Of a stretch of DNA of 64,000 nucleotides, positions 41,801-49,900 are shown one piece after another. Source of the stretch: Serpentinimonas maccroryi (lineage in GTDB: Bacteria > Pseudomonadota > Gammaproteobacteria > Burkholderiales > Burkholderiaceae_C); NCBI RefSeq assembly GCF_000828915.1, contig NZ_AP014569.1, positions 1,798,001 through 1,862,000 of the forward strand. Reading direction: 5' to 3'. Positions within the stretch are counted from its first letter, which is position 1, and each line of letters opens with the position of its first letter. Under the pieces are notes generated by a model. It saw only the letters and a list, made by a program, of their open reading frames with translations. It made no database searches and had not been told where the DNA came from. Made by a program: the position numbers and the translations under genes.

Positions 41801-42622
41801 GATCTTGTGCTGCTGGTCGGTCGTCTTCTTAAGCAGACGCGCAGAGACGACGAAGCTGAGGTCCTGGCGGTCGATGAAAATCTGCGTGTAGCGCTCGTTG
41901 ACGCGGTGCATGCTGTCGGCCACATGCTGGAAGCGCGCGCCGTCGAAGATGGCTTCCTGTACACCGGCCACGAAGCGGAACTTCAGGTGCTTGGTGACTT
42001 CGCCGATCTGCCGCAGGATGGCCAGATCCTGCACCAGCTCTTGGTCGCGACGGGACTGCAGGTACTCCAGGAACTCGTCGACCACCAGCAACACACCCTG
42101 GTCCGGGAATTTTTCGCCAAACGCGGCCATCATCTCCTCGAAGGAGTGCTTGTTGTTGAGCTCCTTGTCGGCGGTCGGGAAGGTGTAGTCAACGCCGATT
42201 TTTTCCAGGAAACGCTCAAGCTGCAGGGTGATGATCTGCCGCAGCGGCATCTGCAGCCCGCCCACCTCGATGCGCAGCACCTTGAAGCGCCCAGCGATAG
42301 GAGCCACCGCCTCGGCCACCTTGGGGTGGCGGATCATCGGCGCGTAGGCCGCATCCTCGGCCACCAGGGACAGCACCGACATCAAGTGCGACTTACCGGT
42401 GCCGTAGTTGCCGACGATCAGCACGCCCTTGTGATCGACGGAATCGTCGAAACTGAGTTGGGGCACCATGAGCTTGGAGATCCGCTCTGCCATGTCGTCG
42501 GAGATGACGTAGGTCGCGACGAGCTTCTTGGCCTCGTCAGGGCGTCCGGCATCGAGCAGCTGAATGACTGACTCGATCTGCTCGAACTGGATCAGATCTC
42601 TGTATTTCATGTTCTGGGCCAT
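38858..42622 (-). CDS. Large P-loop ATPase, BrxC/PglY-like (DUF6079 type)
   Basis: This 1254-residue protein has an N-terminal AAA-like ATPase: Walker A GNYGTGKSH (71-79) in the context HKGVLIVGNYGTGKSHLMSV, and Walker B GVLLVVDEFLEYL (176-188). The N-terminus (MKYRDLIQFEQIESVIQL, then ISDDMAERISKLMVPQL) is that of the DUF6079 family as I recall it, related to BrxC of BREX and PglY of Pgl systems. The rest is largely helical, with one CPHC near residue 1100 but no nuclease or helicase motif that I can see. A GGGAG site lies about 8 bases before the ATG at 42622. It is the first gene of the cassette and probably a motor or scaffold coordinating the nuclease-like and methylase proteins on DNA. 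Base composition is GC-rich except for the last 75 or so bases. Confidence 0.85.
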   Translation of the reverse strand: MAQNMKYRDLIQFEQIESVIQLLDAGRPDEAKKLVATYVISDDMAERISKLMVPQLSFDDSVDHKGVLIVGNYGTGKSHLMSVLSLVAEDAAYAPMIRHPKVAEAVAPIAGRFKVLRIEVGGLQMPLRQIITLQLERFLEKIGVDYTFPTADKELNNKHSFEEMMAAFGEKFPDQGVLLVVDEFLEYLQSRRDQELVQDLAILRQIGEVTKHLKFRFVAGVQEAIFDGARFQHVADSMHRVNERYTQIFIDRQDLSFVVSARLLKKTTDQQHKIRAYLTPFAKFYGSMNERMDEYVRLFPVHPDYLKTFEQIQFTEKRGALKTIEAAMLAILDQEVSADQPLFISYESFWNTIKANSVLRADPSIKEVMRVSEVLESRVQQAFTRPAYKAMALRVINALAVHRLTTGGDIHVPIGPTAAELRDALCLFQPSVEDMPGDPAENLLSMVQTVMREVIKTVNGQFITKAPHGGNTGEQYYLDLKKDIDYDAQIEQRAQALAPDALGRAYYSAVKALMECSDDLRYPGFQIWQYPLEWQERRVERIGYLFFGAPNDRPTSQPERDFYIYFIQPFTKRRFDDNNLPNEVFLRLTGLDDELKRHLSSYAAALDLASTASGGAKAIYLSKAQDFLRAMSKWLQEKQLTAFEVTYQGKKKNLQEWVKGVSPRDRARLGADERRHFRDVVNTVSGLVLSQHFACIAPEYPTFTVPVTEANRKQLVGNALRLLAGGTRTKDALAVLDALELLDGDRVDPAKSRYAQEVLNRLKAKGHGQVLNRSELLSGTSDLEYFAPSKCRLEPDLLLTVLGSLVYSGDIVLSINGDKIDSSKLAQLAERSIEELKQFKHVEASKEINLAVLRALFELFGLPSGLAQKANQGDTEPVIKLQQTVSALVPRVLKAGSDLQQGKLGFWGQNLLHEEQAKDWYARLDALKKFAESLTPYNTVGKFKNLRVTQEDLYGQKKNLEILAAVERLLELVVELGSTASYLLQGEMVLPAEHPWVKQAETARKAICEQISQDRTTEHAALILGNGRQILNQLKKGYISAYIASHSKARLGVAEDKTRNALRRDDRLLALRLLAGVSLLPTSQLTAFEESLNGLKSCFSLAEPTLMTAAVCPHCQFRPSAEPLELIPAANRLHKLDNDLDQLLANWQQILLECLEDPFTQESLRLMPPASKKLIDAFLASRQLPAPMTSEFANAAQKALSGLEKIEVKGDEIKQALLQGGLPATPDDLRMRFDVLMNNLCKGKDSIKLRIIIE

Positions 42623-42754
42623 AGGGCTCCCTCTTCCCCATTCTCTTTTTATCAGGTAGTCGGCGACTTGGCCCGATCGTTGTGATTCCGCTGGTGCCTA
42701 GACTTGATGCCATCGACATTGCCGTGGGGGTGTAACAGGCGAAAGGATAGTGCA

Positions 42755-42789
42755 AATCTTTCAAGCCTTGAATGAAGGATTGAAAGATT
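42755..42789. repeat. 10-bp inverted repeat upstream of the ATPase cassette
   Basis: AATCTTTCAA (42755-42764) and TTGAAAGATT (42780-42789) are perfect inverted arms with a 15-base spacer. The arms lie 133-167 bases upstream of the ATPase ATG. An operator for a regulator, or a hairpin, are both possible. Their AT content stands out in this GC-rich segment. Confidence 0.7.
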
Positions 42790-42804
42790 GTCGGCGGCCG
42801 CAAG

Positions 42805-42818
42805 GTGCGCTAGCGCAC
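42805..42818. repeat. 14-bp perfect palindrome
   Basis: GTGCGCTAGCGCAC is a perfect palindrome 15 bases beyond the inverted repeat at 42755-42789. It may be an operator or part of a REP-like element; nothing else in the sequence assigns it. Confidence 0.5.
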
Positions 42819-42955
42819 AGACGCGCGGGCAGCCCGGCTTTACATTGAGCGCAATGGCACCGGATGCGAACCCGGCCCGCCATGCGGAGCAGCCCTAGGG
42901 TAACTGAACCGCCGCGTTGCCCTAGCCCTCCATTGCTCCCTCCAAAAGGTATTTC

Positions 42956-43189
42956 ATGAACACGAACCCGCTCCTCGTTCCCCGTGGCTTGGCCACGGCC
43001 ATCGCACTGACCTTGGTCATAGGCCTGAGCGCCTGCGCCGGCATGTCGCGCCAAGACCAAAACACCGCCATCGGCGCGGGCGTGGGGGCCGTCGGTGGCG
43101 CCGTGCTCACCGGCGGCGGCACGCTCGGTACCTTGGGGGGCGCCGCCATCGGCGGTGTGATCGGCAGCCAAGTCGAACCCAGAAAATAA
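42956..43189 (+). CDS. OsmB-like lipoprotein with a glycine zipper
   Basis: The 77-residue protein starts with a lipoprotein signal peptide (hydrophobic LATAIALTLVIGLSACAG; lipobox LSAC, acylated Cys27). The mature part is a glycine-zipper repeat (AIGAGVGAVGGAVLTGGG then LGTLGGAAIGGVIGSQVEP), as in OsmB and Rick_17kDa-type outer membrane lipoproteins. The AAAAGG site 7 bases before the ATG is good. OsmB-type proteins are induced by osmotic or stationary-phase stress; regulation here is inferred only from family. The next small gene lies 57 bases downstream. Confidence 0.9.
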   Translation: MNTNPLLVPRGLATAIALTLVIGLSACAGMSRQDQNTAIGAGVGAVGGAVLTGGGTLGTLGGAAIGGVIGSQVEPRK

Positions 43190-43246
43190 ACGGCCGCGCG
43201 CCAGCATCACCCCGCACAACCAAAAACCCCCAACCAAGGCCTCACC

Positions 43247-43396
43247 ATGCTCTACACCATTGCGCTCGTGCTGCTCATCCTCTGGCTGCTGGGCATGGTC
43301 ACATCGACCGTGCTGGGCGGTCTCATCCACGTCTTGCTGGTGATCGCCTTGGTGGTGGTGCTGCTGCGCGTGATCAGCGGACGCCGCCCGCTCTGA
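43247..43396 (+). CDS. Lmo0937-like small hydrophobic peptide
   Basis: This 49-residue peptide (MLYTIALVLLILWLLGM at the start, VLLRVISGRRPL at the end) has two predicted membrane helices separated by a short VTSTVLGG turn. The pattern MLxTIAxxLxxLWLLG, then GGxIHxLLVIAxVxxLxRxI is that of the Lmo0937 family of stress-associated small membrane proteins. It lies between the OsmB-like gene and the histidine kinase, a pairing common among stress-gene clusters. Function is unknown. Confidence 0.85.
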   Translation: MLYTIALVLLILWLLGMVTSTVLGGLIHVLLVIALVVVLLRVISGRRPL

Positions 43397-43436
43397 CGCC
43401 ATCCGTCCACGGGGCGGCCAACACCAGCACACCACG

Positions 43437-45119
43437 ATGCCACAGACCCCGGGGTGGACCCCCAAGCGCCGCCAACGCAACGCGCTGCTCAAGGCCGGCG
43501 CGCTGCAGAACGCCATTCTCACCAGCGCCAATTTTTCGATCATCGCGACCGACGAAAAGGGCATCATCCAGCTCTTCAACGTGGGGGCCGAGCGCATGCT
43601 GGGCTACCGCGCCGTCGAGGTGGTCAACCGGGTGCGCCCGAGCGACATGCACGACCCGCAAGAAGTGCGGGTGCGTGCCATGGCGCTCAGCTTGGAGCTC
43701 GACACACCGATCGCGCCGGGCTTCGAGGCGCTGGCCTTCAAGGCCTCGCGCGGCATCGAAGACGTCTACGAGCTTACCTACATCTGCAAAGACGGCAGCC
43801 GCTTCCCGGCGATCGTCTCCATCACCGCGCTGCGCGACGACTACGGCGATCTGATTGGCTACCTGCTGATCGGCTCCGACAACTCGGTGCGCAAGCGCGG
43901 CGAGCTGCAGCTCAACGAGGCCATGGCCGCGGCCGAGCAGGCCAACCGCGCCAAGACCGATTTCATCTCCAGCATGAGCCACGAGCTGCGCACACCGCTC
44001 AACGCCATCCTCGGTTTTGCGCAGCTGCTCGAATCGGGCACGCCCCTGCCCACGCCGACTCAAAAGCGCAGCATCGAGCAGATCCTCAAAGCCGGCTGGT
44101 ACCTGCTCGAGCTGATCAACGAAATCCTGGACCTCGCGCTCATCGAGAGCGGCAAGCTCACGCTGTCGGGCGAGCCGGTGTCGCTGACCGAGGTGCTGGC
44201 CGAATGCCGGGCCATGGTGGAGCCGCAGGCGCAGCAGCGCGGCATCGGCATGGTCTTTGCCCGGCTGGAGCAGCCGCGCTGCGTGAAGGCCGACCGCACG
44301 CGGCTCAAGCAGGTGCTCATCAACCTGTTGTTCAACGCCATCAAATACAACCAGCCGGGCGGCCACGTGACGGTGGAGTGCACGCTCGCCACACCCGAGA
44401 CGATCCGCATCAGCGTGCGCGACACCGGCCCGGGGCTCTCGGCCGCGCAGCAGGCGCAGCTGTTCCAGCCGTTCAACCGGCTCGGGCAGGAGAACGGTGA
44501 CGTAGAGGGCACCGGCATCGGCCTGGTGGTGACGCAGCGCCTGGTGCACCTGATGGGTGGCCAGATCGGTGTGGACAGCACACCCGGCGTGGGCAGCGTG
44601 TTCTGGGTTCAGATGGCGCTCACCGCCGCACCGTTGCGCGCCCCCACAGACGGCGACACCCCCCGCGCCGACCCGCTGCGCCCCGATGCACCGCAGGCCC
44701 CCCCCCTGCACACCCTGTTGTACGTCGAAGACAACCCAGCCAACTTGGAGTTGGTGGAGCTGATCATTGGCCGGCGCGCCGACCTGCGCTTGCTCGGCGC
44801 GGCCGACGCCAGCTTGGGCATCGAGTTCGCCCGCGTCTACCAGCCCGCGGTGATCCTGATGGACATCAACCTGCCCGGTATCAGCGGGATCGAGGCCATG
44901 AAAATCTTGCGCGCCGACCCGAGCACGGCGCACATCCCGATCATCGCGCTGAGCGCCAATGCCGTGCCGCGCGACATCCAGCGCGCCCTGGATGCGGGCT
45001 TCTTCAACTACCTCACCAAACCGATCAAGGTCAACCAGCTCATGGACGCGCTGGAGGCGGCCTTGGCCTGCTCGCCATCCAGCAGCGGCGACCCGGCCAC
45101 CCTACAGGAACCCGCATGA
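43437..45119 (+). CDS. Hybrid histidine kinase (PAS-HisKA-HATPase-REC)
   Basis: The 560-residue protein has no transmembrane segments, so it is a cytoplasmic sensor. In order: a PAS/PAC domain (about 20-150, SANFSIIATDEKGIIQLFN, then KDGSRFPAIVSITALRD), a HisKA domain with phospho-acceptor His182 in FISSMSHELRTPLNA, a HATPase domain (N box NLLFNAIKY, G1 DTGPGLS, G2 GTGIGL), and a receiver domain with Asp476 in VILMDINLPG and Lys in LTKPI. The PAS ligand is unknown. The stop overlaps the start of the next response regulator gene by ATGA, so the two form a pair. No good Shine-Dalgarno is visible before the ATG. Confidence 0.95.
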   Translation: MPQTPGWTPKRRQRNALLKAGALQNAILTSANFSIIATDEKGIIQLFNVGAERMLGYRAVEVVNRVRPSDMHDPQEVRVRAMALSLELDTPIAPGFEALAFKASRGIEDVYELTYICKDGSRFPAIVSITALRDDYGDLIGYLLIGSDNSVRKRGELQLNEAMAAAEQANRAKTDFISSMSHELRTPLNAILGFAQLLESGTPLPTPTQKRSIEQILKAGWYLLELINEILDLALIESGKLTLSGEPVSLTEVLAECRAMVEPQAQQRGIGMVFARLEQPRCVKADRTRLKQVLINLLFNAIKYNQPGGHVTVECTLATPETIRISVRDTGPGLSAAQQAQLFQPFNRLGQENGDVEGTGIGLVVTQRLVHLMGGQIGVDSTPGVGSVFWVQMALTAAPLRAPTDGDTPRADPLRPDAPQAPPLHTLLYVEDNPANLELVELIIGRRADLRLLGAADASLGIEFARVYQPAVILMDINLPGISGIEAMKILRADPSTAHIPIIALSANAVPRDIQRALDAGFFNYLTKPIKVNQLMDALEAALACSPSSSGDPATLQEPA

Positions 45120-45949
45120 CCCTCAGCCCACAAGACATGCTCGACGCGCGCATCCTGATCGTGGACGACCAGCCCGCCAACGTGGCGCTGCTCCATGAGC
45201 TGCTGCACGGCGTGGGCTACAGCCAGGTGTTCAGCACCATGGACCCCACGGCCGTGGCCGCGCTGCACCGCGAGGCGCCGTTCGACCTGATCCTGCTGGA
45301 CCTGCAGATGCCCGGCATGGACGGCTTCCAAGTGATGGAGGCGCTGAAGGCGGGCACCGCCGAGGGCGACTACCTCTCGGTGCTGGTGATCACCGCACAG
45401 CCGGGCCACAAGCTGCGCGCCCTGCAAGCTGGGGCCAAAGACTTCGTGAGCAAGCCCTTCGACTTGGTCGAGGTGCAGACGCGCATCCGCAACCTGATCG
45501 AAGTGCGCCTGCTGCACCGCCAACTGGCGCAACACAACCTGGTCTTGGAGCAACGGGTGCAGCAGCGCACCGCCGAACTGCTCGAGAGCGAAGCGCGCTA
45601 CCGTGCCCTGACCGAGCTCGCCACCGACTGGCACTGGGAGCAAGACGGCGAGGGCCGTTTCACCCAAGTATCCGGCCCGGTGCTGGAGATGCTGGGACTG
45701 CAAGACTCGGTGTTGGCCGACGGTGCGTCACCGACGGCCAGCGCCGGCTGGAACGAGGCCGAGCGCCAAAAGCTGCTGGACCGCATCGCCGCCCGCAGCC
45801 CCTTCCTAGACATGGTGCTCAACCAGTCGCTGCCCGACGGCACCACCCGCCAGTACCGCGTGAGCGGCACGCCGGTGTTCGACACCCGCTGCACCCTCAC
45901 CGGCTACCGGGGTTTCGGCGTCGAGGTGCTCACGCTGCCGAAGGTCTGA
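45116..45949 (+). CDS. Response regulator with a C-terminal PAS domain
   Basis: The 277-residue protein has an N-terminal receiver domain with the acidic pair in ILIVDDQPANV, phospho-acceptor Asp62 (LILLDLQMPGMDG) and Lys in VSKPFDLVEV. A coiled-coil-like linker (LLHRQLAQHNLVLEQRVQQR) leads to a PAS domain (YRALTELATDWHWEQDGEGRF). There is no DNA-binding, GGDEF, EAL or kinase domain, so the output is presumably by protein contact. This arrangement resembles the front half of REC-PAS-GGDEF proteins; the gene may be a trimmed form. It overlaps the hybrid kinase by ATGA. Confidence 0.93.
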   Translation: MTLSPQDMLDARILIVDDQPANVALLHELLHGVGYSQVFSTMDPTAVAALHREAPFDLILLDLQMPGMDGFQVMEALKAGTAEGDYLSVLVITAQPGHKLRALQAGAKDFVSKPFDLVEVQTRIRNLIEVRLLHRQLAQHNLVLEQRVQQRTAELLESEARYRALTELATDWHWEQDGEGRFTQVSGPVLEMLGLQDSVLADGASPTASAGWNEAERQKLLDRIAARSPFLDMVLNQSLPDGTTRQYRVSGTPVFDTRCTLTGYRGFGVEVLTLPKV

Positions 45950-46048
45950 GGGGCTGATGGCTTGATCGCGGTGCATACTGCGCCTGCAGACCAAAAAGCC
46001 GCACCTTGGCGCCCCGGGCTTGAACCCCCCTATCGAGAGCACAGACAC

Positions 46049-46768
46049 ATGGGCATCCCTCCCGACCAAGCGGCCAACCAGTTGCTCGCCTCCATGCCCA
46101 TGCCCGAATGGCAGCGCATTGGCCCGCTGCTGGAGGTGGTCGATCTGCCGCTGGGCCGGGTGCTGTACGAATCGGGCAGCAAGATGGGGCACGTGTACTT
46201 CCCCATCGATGCCATCGTTTCGCTGCTGTACGTAATGGAAAACGGCGCCTCGGCCGAGATCGCGGTGGTGGGCAACGAAGGCCTGGTCGGCATCGCGCTG
46301 TTCATGGGCGGTGAAACCACACCCAGCCGCGCCGTGGTTCAAAGCGCTGGCAAGGGCTACCGTCTGCGCGCGGCCGACATCAAGGATGAATTCAACCGCG
46401 CCGGCCCGGTGCTGCACCTGCTGCTGCGCTACACCCAGGCGCTCATCACCCAGATGACGCAGACGGCGGCGTGCAACCGCCACCATGCGCTCGACCAGCA
46501 GCTCTGCCGCTGGCTGCTGCTGAGCTTGGACCGTCTGAGCGGCAACGAACTGGTGATGACGCACGAGCTCATTGCCAACATGCTGGGCGTGCGCCGCGAA
46601 GGCGTGACCGAAGCGGCGCTGAAGCTGCAGCGGCTTGGCATGATCCGCTACGCCCGCGGGCACATCACGGTGCTGGACCGAAAAGCGCTCGAAGGCCGCG
46701 TCTGCGAATGCTACGCCGTGGTCAAAAAAGAATACGAGCGCCTGCTGCCACCACGCCCAGCGGCTTGA
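46049..46768 (+). CDS. Crp/Fnr family transcriptional regulator
   Basis: The 239-residue protein has a cyclic-nucleotide-binding-like domain (about residues 20-125; PLLEVVDLPLGRVLYESGSKMGHVYFPIDAIVSLL) and a C-terminal winged helix (about 150-215; HALDQQLCRWLLLSLDRL, MTHELIANMLGVRREGVTEAALKLQRLGMIRYARG). The cAMP-contact residues of CRP are not clearly kept and there is no FNR-type cysteine cluster, so the signal is unknown. The start MGIPPDQAANQLL at 46049 fits; upstream frame is not conserved. It lies 99 bases after the response regulator and may act downstream of it. Confidence 0.92.
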   Translation: MGIPPDQAANQLLASMPMPEWQRIGPLLEVVDLPLGRVLYESGSKMGHVYFPIDAIVSLLYVMENGASAEIAVVGNEGLVGIALFMGGETTPSRAVVQSAGKGYRLRAADIKDEFNRAGPVLHLLLRYTQALITQMTQTAACNRHHALDQQLCRWLLLSLDRLSGNELVMTHELIANMLGVRREGVTEAALKLQRLGMIRYARGHITVLDRKALEGRVCECYAVVKKEYERLLPPRPAA

Positions 46769-46824
46769 GCGCGTGATCAGACTACGCGCTGACGCGCCTT
46801 GGGGGGCTGGCGCGATGACTCCCT

Positions 46825-46848
46825 ATTGACGTTTACGTAAACGTCAAT
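46825..46848. promoter_or_regulatory. 24-bp perfect palindrome upstream of icmF, probable operator
   Basis: The half-site ATTGACGTTTAC (46825-46836) is followed directly by its exact inverse complement (46837-46848), so the element is a perfect palindrome centred on ACGT. It lies 102 bases before the icmF ATG in a 182-base gap after the Crp gene. ACGT-centred palindromes of this kind are described for regulators of branched-chain amino acid and acyl-CoA breakdown such as LiuR, which fits icmF, but no such regulator gene is in the window. Confidence 0.7.
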
Positions 46849-46950
46849 TAAAGTGCGCGGATCGACAATCGCCTGTCACAACCCACCAGAGCCCAGCAGC
46901 CGTGCCGCCCTGCCCGCACGGCCACGCGGCCACACCGGAGACCGCCGCCC

Positions 46951-49900
46951 ATGACCGACCTGCACGCCGATTTCAAAGCCTTGGCCGAGTACCGCCCGCG
47001 CCACAAGGTGCGTTTTGTCACCGCCGCCAGCCTGTTCGACGGCCACGACGCGGCCATCAACATCATGCGCCGCCTGCTGCAGAGCATGGGCGCCGAGGTC
47101 ATCCACCTGGGGCACAACCGCTCGGTCGAGGAGGTGGTGACGGCCGCCCTGCAAGAGGACGTGCAGGGCATCGCCATCAGCTCGTATCAGGGCGGGCATG
47201 TGGAGTATTTTCAGTACATGGTCGATCTGCTGCGCCAGCGCGGCGGCGCGCACGTGCAGGTGTTCGGCGGCGGCGGCGGCGTGATCGTGCCGGGTGAAAT
47301 CCGCACCCTGATGGACTACGGCGTGGCGCGCATCTTCAGCCCCGAAGACGGCCAGCGCATGGGCCTAGCGGGCATGATCGGCGAGATGCTGATGCGCTGC
47401 GACCTCGACCTCACGCCCTACGCGCCGCAGACGCCGGCAGCGATCGAGGGCCACAGCGATGCCGCCTGGCGCGCGCTGGCGCAGCTGATCACGGCGCTGG
47501 AAAACGGCGCCGCCCCGGCCGCGCTGGTGCAGCAGTTGCACGCGGGCGCCCAAGGCCGCCGGGTGCCGGTGCTGGGCATCACCGGCACCGGTGGTGCGGG
47601 CAAATCGTCGCTCACCGACGAGCTCATCCGCCGCCTGCGCCTAGACCAAGACGACGCGCTGCGCGTGGCCGTGATCAGCATCGACCCCTCGCGGCGCAAG
47701 AGCGGCGGCGCGCTGCTGGGCGACCGCATTCGCATGAATGCCATTGGCGAATGGGGCACCACCCGAGACAAGGCCACCGAGCCAGCGCCGGGCCGCCCCA
47801 AGCTGGCGAGCGCCCCCTCGGGGGGCAGCGACGGCGCGCCAGCGCCAAGCGTGGGGGCTCGAATCTTCATGCGTTCCCTCGCCACGCGCGACTTTGGCAG
47901 CGAAATCAGCGCCGCCCTGCCCGATGTGCTGGCGGCGTGCAAGGTGGCGGGCTTTGACCTGATCGTCGTCGAGACTTCGGGCATCGGCCAGGGCGACGCC
48001 GCCATCGTGCCGCTGGTGGATGTGCCGCTGTACGTGATGACGCCCGAGTTTGGCGCCGCCAGCCAGCTCGAAAAAATCGACATGCTCGACTTTGCCGAGT
48101 TCGTCGCCATCAACAAGTTCGACCGCAAAGGCGCGCTCGACGCGCTGCGCGACGTCTGCAAACAGGTGCAGCGCAACCGCCAAGCCTGGAACCAGAGCCC
48201 GGAGCAGATGCCGGTCTTTGGTACCACCGCCAGCCGCTTCAACGACGACGGCGTGAGCGCCCTCTACCAGGCGCTCAAACCGCGGCTGGCGGCGCTGGGC
48301 CTGGCGCTGGATGCGCAAGGCAGCCGCCTGCCCCCGGTGGCGGTGCGCCACAGCTCCAACCAGACGCCGGTGCTGCCGCCGGCGCGCAACCGCTACCTGG
48401 CCGAAATCGCCACCACGGTGCGCGGCTACAAGCAGCAGGCGCGCGCGCAGGCGCGGCTGGCGCGCGAGATCCAGCAACTGCGCGCCGCCAGCGCCATGCT
48501 GCGCGCCGACGCCGCCCGCTGCCCGAACGAAGCCGCTGCGGCAGACGATGCCGCCCAAGCCGCCGCTGCGGCTGCGCTTAGCCTGGCCGAGCAGCGCGAG
48601 CAGCGCCTAGACCCGGCGGCGCGCAAGCTGCTGGCGCAGTGGCCGGCGATGCAGCAGGCCTACGCCGGCGACGAGTACGTGGTGAAAATCCGCGACCGCG
48701 AAATCCGCACCGCGCTGGTGCACACCACGCTCTCGGGCAGCAAAATCCGCAAAGTGGTGCTGCCGCGCTACGCAGACGAGGGCGAAATCCTGCAATGGCT
48801 GCTGCTCGACAACGTGCCCGGCAGCTTCCCCTACACCGCCGGCGTATTCGCCTTCAAGCGCGAAAACGAAGACCCGACGCGCATGTTCGCCGGCGAGGGC
48901 GACGCCTTTCGCACCAACCGGCGCTTCAAGCTGCTCTCGTCCGGCATGGAGGCCAAGCGGCTGTCCACGGCTTTCGACTCGGTCACGCTCTACGGCGCCA
49001 ACCCCGACCCACGGCCCGACATCTACGGCAAAGTGGGCAACAGCGGCGTGAGCATCGCCACGCTCGACGACCTGAAAGTGCTCTACAGCGGCTTCGAGCT
49101 GTGCAGCCCCAGCACCAGTGTGTCGATGACCATCAACGGCCCGGCGCCCACCATTTTGGCGATGTTCATGAACACCGCCATCGACCAGCAGCTCGATAAG
49201 TTCAAAGCCGACAACGGCCGCGAGCCCACCGACACCGAAGCCGCCAAAATCCGCGCTTGGGTGCTGGCCAACGTGCGCGGCACGGTGCAGGCCGACATCC
49301 TCAAAGAGGACCAAGGCCAGAACACCTGCATCTTCAGCACCGAGTTCAGCCTGAAAGTGATGGGCGACATCGCCGCATGGTTCGTGCACCACGACGTGCG
49401 CAACTTTTATTCGGTGAGCATCAGCGGCTACCACATCGCCGAGGCCGGCGCCAACCCCATCAGCCAACTGGCCTTTACGCTCTCCAACGGCTTTACTTTC
49501 GTCGAAGCCTACTTGGCGCGCGGCATGCACATCGACGACTTTGCGCCCAACCTGTCGTTCTTTTTCAGCAACGGCATGGACCCGGAATACACCGTGCTCG
49601 GCCGGGTGGCGCGGCGCATCTGGGCCGTGGCCATGCGCGACAAATACGGCGCCAACGAGCGCAGCCAAAAGCTCAAATACCACGTACAGACCAGCGGCCG
49701 CAGCCTGCACGCGCAAGAGATCGCCTTCAACGACATCCGCACCACGCTGCAAGCGCTGATCGCCGTCTATGACAACTGCAACAGCCTGCACACCAACGCC
49801 TACGACGAGGCCATCACCACGCCGACCGAAGAATCGGTGCGCCGCGCCATGGCGATCCAACTGGTCATCAACCGCGAGTGGGGCCTAGCGAAAAACGAAA

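Larger units (their letters stand above)
42623..42955. other. Intergenic region between the ATPase cassette and the lipoprotein gene
   Basis: This 333-base gap separates divergent genes and should contain promoters for both. It holds a 10-bp inverted repeat and a 14-bp palindrome (listed separately) and no open frame with coding character. I see no copy of the tRNA-Ser 3' end, no transposase remnant and no integrase. A TTGAAA on the minus strand, inside the inverted repeat, could serve as a -35 box, but I found no matching -10. Confidence 0.6.

Noticed and set aside
35383..42622. Complete BREX or DISARM system
   Set aside because: Only an ATPase, a nuclease-like protein and a methylase are present. 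No PglZ, BrxL, BrxA/B, helicase or PLD protein is within the flanks, which are tRNA-Ser on one side and core stress genes on the other.
42623..42955. Duplicated tRNA-Ser 3' end (att site) at the far side of the cassette
   Set aside because: I looked for the T-arm and acceptor sequence and found no copy.
43374..44933. 519-codon open frame opposite the hybrid kinase
   Set aside because: Antisense shadow in a GC-rich gene; the kinase frame has complete HisKA, HATPase and REC motifs.
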